A stretch of 64,000 nt of DNA from Abelmoschus esculentus (Eukaryota; Streptophyta; Magnoliopsida; Malvales; Malvaceae), in NCBI GenBank assembly GCA_035048815.1, contig JAUCBN010000055.1:689501-753500 (forward strand), in the 5' to 3' direction. Shown piece by piece: positions 55,244 through 64,000 of the stretch. Positions within the stretch are counted from its first letter, which is position 1. Each line of letters starts with the position of its first letter. Made by a program: the position numbers and the translations under genes. The notes beneath the pieces are model-generated. The model was not told the origin of the DNA. It saw only the letters and a program-made list of their open reading frames with translations, and did not search any database.

Positions 55244-58200
55244 TCATGACATATTTTTCAAATCAAACCCCTCAAAGGAACCTCTCGTCTCTAGTTCTAT
55301 CTCTGATTCCCCGCTGGTTTGATTTTCCCTTTCTTCATCTTTCATCGTGTCGGCGGCACGGTACTCGGACTCGGGTGCTGCTTCAAACGTTATCGAATGT
55401 GAAGGATGAAGGCTGAACGAAGGAGAAGTTCCTATGGAAGGTGAGCCATCGAGTGAAGTATCGAGTGAAACATCGAGCGAAGACCGAGCCGGCATGTAAT
55501 GAACTTTCAATGCCACGTTCCTTCGGGCGTTGGCTTGCCATCGGTCCAGACCTTCCGCAACAGTTTCTGGGAAGACAGTTTTCTTCATAGATGTCCCCAT
55601 CTGTCAAGAAGACAAATTAAGTTGCATGGTTGTATCAAGCAAGTCCTTCAATCAGTTTAACTTAGATAAAAAAAATACGAGTTTAAATCGAAAGATTCAA
55701 AAGTAAAACATACTTAAAATACTCGAATCTAATTCGGACTATTCGATTGGTGCATATACTAAGAACATGAAGAAAATGTACATAATTACCTGTGTGACTA
55801 AAGCATAAAGAGGCAGGGTGACATAGCAACAAAGGATTTGAACCAGAGCTCCCATCACTAGTTTAATCACAATATCTTCGGTCCTTCGATGGAAACATGA
55901 TCGAAATCCGAACTGAAACTGCAATTTATTTAAAGAAAAACGTAAAAAATGAAGAAAAAAAAGCTGCAGCTGTGAACTGAGTAAACCAATGCTTACCCAA
56001 GGCCAGGTGAAGAATGCTAGTTGAAAAGAGTTCTGCAACATTGTTTTCCTTTTAGATTCCTGAAAAAGAAAATCAAGAACGAAAAAGGAAACCAAGGATG
56101 TAAAAGGGTTGATCACCTGAAACAATATGAAATGCATTATGTGGAGGAGCAATTTAGGCCGGCCGAACCAGAAGAAATCATCACTCGGCCTAACGAGGAA
56201 AGCTCCTCTCACAACATGGGATCTGTCTTGGCTATCCAAACACATCCTTGTTATGATGCCTTGGAGCTTTGTTCCAACCACCAATAACATCTGCTAAACA
56301 GAACATTACATTCTGTTTAATATCTGTATTCGATACCGGTATATATTCGGAGGGTCATACTCTTATCCATGTCCAAATATATACCAGTGTAATATTGAAC
56401 ATAACCTATTGTTTGGACAGAAGTTTTACTTACCAGTAGCGGAATGAAAGGAAGCCAGAGATAATTATAAAAAGCTGCAGATTACAGTAGCACAATTGTT
56501 AAGTATACTGATATAAATAATCTTGTTATTTTCACTGTTATTTTCTCAAATTATCGATTATAATTTTACTAATTACCGTGTGCATTGAAGAATATGAATG
56601 ACATTGAGAAGATCCAAATCCATAGGCTGAAAAAGGTTGAGCACTGGTTAACTTATATTCTCATGACACGATCCAACGAACCGAGTCGAATCGTGCGAGG
56701 AAAAAGACAAGCATGAAGATCTTTTTCTTATCAAATAGACAAACCTTATTCCCACAACCACTCCAAAATCCTTTTCCAGAGCTCTTTTTATACACTTTTG
56801 GAAGTCAAAGTTGCTTCCCTCTGAGAAATGTGCCTGAGGAATATATGGTTAAGATTTGCATCAAAATGAAGCAATTAAGTTTTGAATTATTACACAAGGG
56901 ATGTTGGCCTGGTTAACATTACCGTGATGAATCCGTGTCTGAGCGTAAGGTAGTCCACTTTGGGAACAGATGCATAGAATTGTCGAAGAAAACATTTCTG
57001 CAACAAAAACACATCAACCCAACACCATTAGTTTAACAGCTTTTCCTGGTATGTAAATGAAGATAATCAAACTGATCAAGGCTAAAAACGAACCGGCCAA
57101 CGAAGAAATCTATGTTCGCTCCAAGATCTCAGGTGTCGCCTTGCAAATGATGTTTGATGGATAAGTTGGAACCTCCGAGGATCTGTTTCAATGGAGGAAT
57201 GTGAGATTTTGACACTAATAATCTGTTTTCAACATCTTTAGACTCGAAAAGCTTACCGTTTGAGAATTGATATTCGAATGTTCTGGTTTCTGCTTCCCAA
57301 GATTTCCAGCTCCTCATCTGCCAAACAAATAACTTGCAATATGTATTATTTTCCAAAAGACCGAGATTCGTACAGTAAAATGTTTTCAGGGGGAAAAGTA
57401 CAGAAATTTTACCTTTGCCATTCCAAGACTGAATGTAAGGACACATGATAAACAATGGAAGAAAGCAAGAACAAATAATAAGTACTGAAGTTCCCTCACA
57501 CCTTGTCTAGACAACAATGACACCTTTCCCTGCTCCAAAAATGCCACTCAAAGATTAATTACTCTGCAAGTTTCACAACCCTTGTCAACCCGTCCGGTCA
57601 TGTTGGGTGCGTATAGATGCCTTCACAAATTCGAGTTAGAACATAACACACAAATATGAATGCATGTGTTCATTTGTGTGTTATGTTTTGAATTCGAATC
57701 TGCATTGACACACCTAGGATGACAAACAGCTGGGAGTTCGGTTAAATCGAGATTATGTTATCATAAAATGGCACAACCGTAAGTCAGTTCGCGACATATA
57801 TGTACCTGCTCTTGGCATTTTGCTTCTTCCTCACCATCATTTGAAGGATCACTGCAGGGTAGAAAAGTTTCACCTACGTTCCTTGGGATGCATATATTTG
57901 CTATTGACTTTTCACTCACGGTTAAAAGCAATGATATGAAGCCCAGCAGCATTAATTCTAAAGTGAAAACGTCCAAGATATTCATAAAAGATTTGTACAG
58001 TAAAACGTTTCATTTAGTTTAGATAATTTCTCACCAGATTTGATCTTATCAAGAGCCTGAATCAGTGGTTTCCTTCCTTTCTTATCGAAATACTAAAGAA
58101 TCAACCCGAAAACAAAACATGAAAATCAGGGTTGGAAACAAAAAGGGTGATTTTTATAGATAAACCTTTCATGTGCATGGAAACATACCTTGGCCAAAAG

Positions 58201-58329
58201 ATGAATCAAATGCTCAATAAAAAGGGAGAGCAAAATCAAGAGGAAAACAACAGTGGAAACAGCCCATGTCGGGGTTGTTTCGATTGTTGTTCCGGAGCTC
58301 GTCGCTGTCGTCTCTTCCTCTCCCGCCAT
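55244..58329 (-). CDS. MLO family seven-transmembrane protein
   Basis: Fourteen minus-strand exons join in frame to 522 residues: 58329-58189, 58092-58035, 57957-57806, 57529-57413, 57317-57257, 57182-57094, 56997-56923, 56833-56745, 56626-56577, 56474-56434, 56290-56117, 56032-55997, 55918-55790 and 55600-55244. The protein has a short outside N-terminus, then TPTWAVSTVVFLLILLSLFI as helix 1, ELMLLGFISLLLTV as helix 2 and the remaining helices up to VQILCCYVTLPLYALVTQMG. The cytosolic tail starts with the calmodulin-binding helix around GLDRWQANARRN (about residues 421-432). Cysteines of the extracellular loops and the PSDDFFWFGRP block are present. MLO proteins act as calcium-linked membrane proteins in powdery mildew susceptibility, pollen tube or root responses, depending on clade; I cannot assign the clade. 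The start ATG is the one giving the family N-terminus. Confidence 0.94.
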
Positions 58330-59477
58330 ATCTTGTTTCTTTAGTTCTTCTGGTGCTCTTTGAAACACCTGAACTGTGTTGTTGTTTGTGGAAATAAAGT
58401 GGAGAATATATAACAAGACAACGAGTCAATCTATAAACAACAACAACGCTGGCTGCTGGTTAGTCAACATACGGCGTTGGTGTGGTCCAAAGATGTAATA
58501 ACTAGCTGACAGATTCACTTGCGGAATCCATTACGTTTCCGTGCACAAAAATACACCACAAGGTTTAGAAAAAGTTGACTTAAATGACAATATAGTGATT
58601 GGTGATATGATGGGGTTTTGTTGTTCATATTGAACTTTCTGGGATATTTCTGTTTAGAAAAAACCTGCTGCAAATAGGTATTATCTGTTCGAATGTTGAG
58701 TAACACGTTTATGACTTGCAAGTACATTGATTTTAATTGGGGATGACTTTTTGAATCTCTCTAGTCTACCATAAAACTTGTAAGAAGCAACAGCGTCCAA
58801 AGCAGGGCAGATGTGAACTGATGCTGATGTTCGTCAGACCCGAAAGAACGAAGATTTGTTGATGTCTGTGAGGTCAAAGTCCGGCTAAGCCACGAGCCGA
58901 CCGGACTCTGTAGAAGAGTGGGATTATAGTCTAAGCAGAACAGAAATATGGAATAAAAATGCATGAAATATGAACAGGGAATACCATCATAAAAGATTTT
59001 ATCATAGGCATAATAACAGTTGTTACAACATAGTCATTTCATAAAATTATTACAAGTTTTCAGTTTTTGGTCTTACAAGTTTTCAGTTTTTGGTCTTGAA
59101 AGTGAACTGATGGATTCTTGAAATAAAAACACATGCAACCATTTGCATCTTTATGCTTGATATCGCTGCATCCACGGCTGCTTCGTCAATATATATCATA
59201 GTTTTTGAGACAACACTGCAGATAAGTATCGAAACCGAAACTCGAAATGGTCATTTTTAATAACAATCATACCCCAAAGTCACATACTTCTAAGTTGCAT
59301 GACACCAGAAACTCTAATAGAAGGTACAGATTTAATAGAAACTAAAACTTCAGTGGTTAATCTCCTGGAAACAACCATATTAATTATCACACCATCAGAT
59401 TTACCAAGCCCTAGGGGTCCAAAACCCTGACTATGAAATCCGAATTTGTGGACCCGAGTCGCTATTCCGCGACTACT
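58330..59477. other. MLO upstream and ARF3 downstream region
   Basis: 58330-58500 is probably the MLO promoter and 5' UTR, and 59000-59477 the ARF3 3' UTR. A 67-codon minus-strand frame at 58761-58964 ends in a hydrophobic tail (LLWTLLLLTSFMVD) and has coding-like composition, but no domain is recognised. Confidence 0.4.
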
Positions 59478-62400
59478 CTAAAATGCAGTATCTGAAAGCA
59501 TTTCTCTGACGGTATTGAGGTTGCTTACTTTAGTAACAGTGCTTCCAACTGTGTTTGTCACCAATGGAGGCCTCAGGTGAAACTTGTCTCCAATACAAGG
59601 TAAAAATGTTCCATGACCCAATGATAATGTTGCTTGCACCGTGTTATCTTCCTTAGTGGCATCAAGGCTTCCCTCGGTCAAGGAGAAACCGAAAAGTCTG
59701 CACGAGGAAGCTAATTCTTGTTTGGTCCTGAATGCAGGTTGAATCACCGGAGACTGTGAATCACCAACAGAATCATTTGAATGGCAAAATGAATCCATGG
59801 TAAAGTGATCCCTCCTACGGGAATCAAGTTCACCAGTCGAAGACGGCAGTAACTTCGCCCCAAAATTTCCAGGGGTGCGAAAAGAACTCACTCCATGATC
59901 CTTTTCCAGGCCATTGAAGTTATGCATAGGATTGAAATTCAGAACTGTATTGCTCGCTTGTTGGAACATTAACACCGAAGACGGTGAGGAAACTTGTGCA
60001 AATGCAGCAGATGGTTGTACAGGACTATGAGTATTATAGCCCTGCATCGAGGAAGACCATCCACTTCTAGTCCCCGACAATTTCCCAACACCAATCACAC
60101 CAGGACTGTCATTACCTCGAGTGTCTTCTACAATTGAGCCTTTTCTACACGGAGAGCTAACAAAAATTTCTTGACCTTGCAAGACCTTATGGAATTGGAA
60201 AGATTCCCCAAAGCCTACAGTTTTATAGGAAATATTGGGATTCACCATTAGGTCTCTACCAACATCTCCTATTACAGCAATACCAGAACCATTAGAACTA
60301 GGAAAGCAGCGTCGTATTTCAGACCGATGCATGTTGTGACTAGCAGCGCCATCGTAAAAAGGATTGAAACCCAAAATTTCTTGACCTTGCAAGACCCTCC
60401 GGAACCGCAAAGGGTCCGTAAAGTCGGAGGCTCCAATTCCATCTGTTAGAAGAACGAAGGACAATGTCAAATAACATTGCATGACACAGGAAAGAGATTT
60501 AGCTATGCGGAAGAACCTACCAGGAACCATAAATTCTGGTTCTCCTGACGGCAACCCGACCCTGTTCCTTTTTGAACCGGGTGAGAGCAAGCTGTTAGAA
60601 CTAGGAATAGAACCAGATGGTTCAATTTCCCAGGGAGAAACCCGGCTGTGCTTGTTTGCATCAACATCATCCCACCTTACCTACGAAAATGAGTCAGAAA
60701 GAACTACTCGATAAGCTCTAGTAATGGTCCGATAAATCAGAAACAATGACAATATATCAAAGACTAGTCAGTAGTCAGAAAAAAAAAAGCATCCAAAACA
60801 ATCACGTGAAGGTCTTCAATTATACCAACAAGCATCTCCATTTTGAACCAGGCCATCTAACAGGATCCAAATCACTCATTCCAGTTATGAGTCCTGTGTA
60901 TCTACAAAAAAAATCGAAAGATTCAATTAAGGCACGATAAAAGTGTGGTGTCAGTCTTCCCTCTTCATGCTAAAAACAATATAACTTCAACTTAAGATTT
61001 GCAGGTTCAATCAGGTCTCACCTTCGCTCCGCTGCATCTTCAGTTCCAAACCACATTTTGAACCTTGTTCCAGCAGAAAATGAATGATCAAGACTCTTCC
61101 AGAATTTGCAGACCGGTACTATGAACTTCGATGGACTAGCCCTGCTACATATTGACAAAAATAGTTTAGTTTCACAAGAAAACAAGAACAAGTAGAAAAT
61201 ACAAAAGATAACAAACAAAAAGCTTTAAGGCACAATAAGCATGAATGGTTCCCAAGCAATTAACCACCAATGATATAAGGAAAAATGGTAAGTTATTCTG
61301 ATTCCAGTTGAAAATAAAAACAGTACCACCCCGGTCTAGGAACTTGGAAGCCATTAGGACAGTCAAAAGGACAAGCTTACAAAGACTTTCAAACAATACC
61401 GAAGCTAAAGATAACTTTTAGATAACAGATGATGTCAATAAGGCACAGTGCTCGGGCCTAAGTGAACATAAAAATACAGGAAACAAGTGAGAAATGTCAG
61501 CCTATTGTTATCCGCTTCAAACCAAGCTGCCATGTGCATATCAAAGTAGAAATAGCTATATATGGTTGGAGCTATAAGCACTAAATTTACCGTTTAAACA
61601 TTTATGCATACCGTCCTCTCTTTTAAAAAAAAATCCCTCCTCAACGCCATCATTGCAATAAAAATCTAGAAATTGACAGCAAAACTTTCAAATTGTGACC
61701 TCAGAATATTGCTTGTCACATATCTGAATGGTGTTGACAGTAACGTACCTTGGATTGTAGTAAATGCTGAAAACACTTTTCATAGATACAGCATGGACCA
61801 CATCAGAAAAAGTGCAATGGTTCAACTGCTTGCTACACAAAGATGGAAAAGAAGTGCCATTTTTAATTTGGCCAGCTCTACGGATTCCCAGCCTCAGCTC
61901 CCCATCCTCACCCCTGCCAGCAACACTAAATAAGATTCGATAGGATATTAAGTAAGCCTTCACGAAAGGAAAAACTTTGAACCTAAGAAAAAGCACGGCA
62001 TCTCCGGCGACGAGCTTCTTCTTGTTTACGAAAGCACTCCATCCAGTAGTGAGCAAATGCCTCCGTGGTTGCCCTACACAATCCGAAAATATCTTAACAA
62101 CAACTACAGAAATGAGCAAGTAATCACGGCTTTGATCCAGAAGCATCATCCATTAAATTTAGTGCATACCCCTATATATGTGTCGAAATCTCCATTCCGT
62201 GCCATGGAGATCTTTTGCAACAAGCTCCTGTGATGGCCTCTGCTGATTATAGTCCTATGAATCCAATCAAAATAAACTCAAAAGGCTATAACAGACGAGT
62301 GTTTCACCAAAACATAATGAATTCTTCTAAACATATATAGATATAAACAGTTAAAACATAGAAACGAAAATAGTGCAAGAGACTTACCAAGGGAGGGAAG

Positions 62401-63402
62401 CAATCCTCGGCAGCTCGGCGAGGGACGGAAAAGCCTCCATGAGTACTGGTATCAGAAGCCGTAAGAGTCTTACAGAACATGTGTGGCGTGGTTGACTTGA
62501 TTTCTGCTTCGACATCCTCCTCGTCACCGTCTGCCTCCGCTTTCCCTTCCTGCAACCTCTGCTCACTTTGCTGCATTGCATAACTTACACCAAATCAGAA
62601 CCAAAATTTCAAAATCAACTTGAAACCAAATGAGAGATACATTAAACAACAGAATGATAAACCAAATTAAGAAATAAGATAAACTCATCATTAGACAAGG
62701 ATTTCTAATTCATAATGATGTCATTATCCTATAGGATAATCCCCATCAGTTTAAAGGAAATGAAGCACCTAAGGTAAAGCAACTTGATTATATGTATTTG
62801 TACTTACGGATTACTATAAGTAACCATTAGGCAAACGATACAAGAACAAATAGAATAAAGCTCACCTCATTTTCAGGAACCAGTGAAACTTGAGCATAAA
62901 CCTCATCTGTGGCACCCTCAGCCTGCCAACAAAAACAAACATTTTCATAGCAAAACCACATTAAGAGAAAACACCATAGATCTCTTGATATTTAAATTAA
63001 ACCCAGATGGAAAACCCAAAATAAATAATAATTCAAACCCACTAAACCACAAAGAATAATTGGATTGTTTTCAAAAAAAATCAAACTTTAAAGCTGAAGC
63101 ATGTATAGGTAGCTTACATGGAGCTTGACATCAACAACCCGACAAAACACATGAGGAGGGAGATCATAAGCTGAAGCAAAGCCTGGAAATTCGGAAAGTT
63201 GCTCCAAGTGGCCTTGAGGGAAGTACACCACTACACTTCCTCTCTTTGGCAGAGATACAAGTGGACCAGCACAAGCATGCCAAAGCTCTAAACAAACTGA
63301 AGAACTAAAACCAGAAGCACTTAACACCGAAGATGGGGATGAAGAATCAGACGGCGGCGTTTCATCCTCTTCGGTCGTGTTCAGATCGATTAAACACCCC
63401 AT
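59478..63402 (-). CDS. ARF3: Auxin response factor 3 (ETTIN)
   Basis: Ten minus-strand exons give 728 residues: 63402-63118, 62922-62866, 62570-62388, 62254-62170, 62073-61983, 61913-61749, 61141-61022, 60901-60826, 60680-60521 and 60442-59478. Residues 36-95 hold the dimerisation start (CLELWHACAGPLVSLPKRGS). The B3 DNA-binding domain is at about 146-250 (CKTLTASDTSTHGGFSVPRR ... GQPRRHLLTTGWSAFV). The auxin-response domain follows at about 275-375 and ends near LDPVRWPGSKWRCLL. There is no C-terminal PB1 domain, which marks ARF3/ETTIN, an atypical ARF that senses auxin directly and patterns gynoecium and leaf polarity. The last exon contains two tasiR-ARF target sites, each coding VLQGQEI, as in known ARF3 genes, so post-transcriptional control by the miR390-TAS3 pathway is expected. 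Confidence 0.96.
60169..60189 (-). promoter_or_regulatory. tasiR-ARF target site, 3' of the two in the mRNA
   Basis: On the coding strand the ARF3 mRNA reads AAGGTCTTGCAAGGTCAAGA plus one A, complementary to the TAS3-derived tasiR-ARF with only wobble or single mismatches. It encodes KVLQGQEI. Confidence 0.9.
60378..60398 (-). promoter_or_regulatory. tasiR-ARF target site, 5' of the two in the mRNA
   Basis: The coding strand reads AGGGTCTTGCAAGGTCAAGA plus one A, encoding RVLQGQEI. It lies about 210 nt upstream of the other site in the transcript, the two-site layout known for ARF3. Confidence 0.9.
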
Positions 63403-64000
63403 TGAGCAGTCAGAGAAAAAAATGAGTTTTGTTTCTGCACTAGAAGTGAGTTATACAGGAGAGGGTATTTCATGGCTGCATATTTAGAGACTGATTTTCA
63501 AAGGTTAAAGATTGCAACTTTGGCATAAAAAAAGGGAGAACCCAAAAAAGAAACTAAAAGAGAAACCTTTTGTACAAGGGATTTATGGGGTTTTAGTCTT
63601 TTTCTAGTTAACAAAGCTTTTATGAGCTTTAACTAAATGGGGTTACGATTAAAATTTTAAGAACAACATTAGATTAATGTAAATACTTGTGATTAGATAC
63701 GTATGTATATATGGGGATTGTTTTCGATTATGGAGAAAAGTAGTTGCTTTTTGATGTTTTTATTTTTGGGTGTTTCTTGAATGAAAGCTGTACAGCAGCA
63801 GTAGCAGTGCTGCAACAATGCTGAGAAACTGCTGCAAGTGATGTGTGGCAGAAAGAGAGAGAGACAGTGAAAGAGTAACCAGATTTTTCTTTATTAGTTA
63901 CATTAATTATAATATACAAAATAAAATAAAAAATACCAATTAAATATATATATATATATATGTTTGCTGTATATATTGGGTGATATCTAATCTGGACCCT
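63403..64000. other. ARF3 upstream region
   Basis: Probable long 5' UTR and promoter. It contains a poly-AGC/CAGCAG tract near 63793-63815, GAGAGA repeats near 63855 and a (TA)n microsatellite at about 63944-63961. A minus-strand frame at 63728-63919 shows no domain and could only be an upstream ORF. Confidence 0.4.

Noticed and set aside
63944..63961. TA repeat as a possible promoter or replication origin
   Set aside because: Simple (TA)n microsatellite, common in plant intergenic DNA, and too far from the ARF3 start to call a TATA box.
1..64000. CRISPR arrays, bacterial operons, riboswitches, rRNA
   Set aside because: None found. The gene structures, introns and transposons are those of a plant nuclear genome.

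Overview
The window is plant nuclear DNA: AT-rich, with many short GT-AG introns, 18-exon and 14-exon genes, and intergenic space full of small inverted-repeat transposons. The best lineage clue is a gene at 21838-22638 that I recognise as the cotton fibre protein E6, so I infer cotton (Gossypium) or a close Malvaceae relative. I cannot tell which subgenome. There are no bacterial operons, CRISPR arrays or viral genes.

Layout. 0-8 kb: two convergent repressor-type ERF genes (444-938 + and 6464-7171 -), separated by a 1 kb foldback element and a hAT-like MITE with a perfect 8-bp target duplication. 8.2-11.8 kb: a very young, non-autonomous Ty3-like LTR retrotransposon. Its 625-bp LTRs differ at one base, it encodes gag and protease, and it has no reverse transcriptase or integrase. 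12-26 kb: a two-exon gene for a 43-residue membrane microprotein (13567-13839 -), an NFD6-like organelle protein gene (17621-18118 -), E6, and a spread of MITEs and SINE-like copies. 26.7-41.2 kb: a gene-dense block with a class II DnaJ (+), an RLT homeobox-DDT chromatin remodelling subunit (-, 18 exons) and the chloroplast triose-phosphate/phosphate translocator (-, 12 exons). 41.2-50.4 kb: a single DMP (DUF679) membrane protein gene in AT-rich, transposon-rich DNA. 50.4-63.4 kb: the HAESA-like receptor kinase HSL1 (+), an MLO seven-transmembrane protein (-, 14 exons) and the auxin response factor ARF3/ETTIN (-, 10 exons), which carries two tasiR-ARF target sites.

Functional links. The genes are independently transcribed and form no pathway cluster. 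Several are developmental regulators: the ERF repressors, RLT, HSL1 and ARF3. The two ERFs resemble the neighbouring Arabidopsis pair ERF11/ERF12, suggesting an old conserved pair. Exon boundaries were set by hand from GT/AG sites, with reading frame kept across every junction. Predicted lengths are 1741 aa (RLT), 403 aa (TPT), 522 aa (MLO), 728 aa (ARF3), 998 aa (HSL1), 347 aa (DnaJ), 96 aa (NFD6-like) and 43 aa (microprotein). None has been checked against transcripts.
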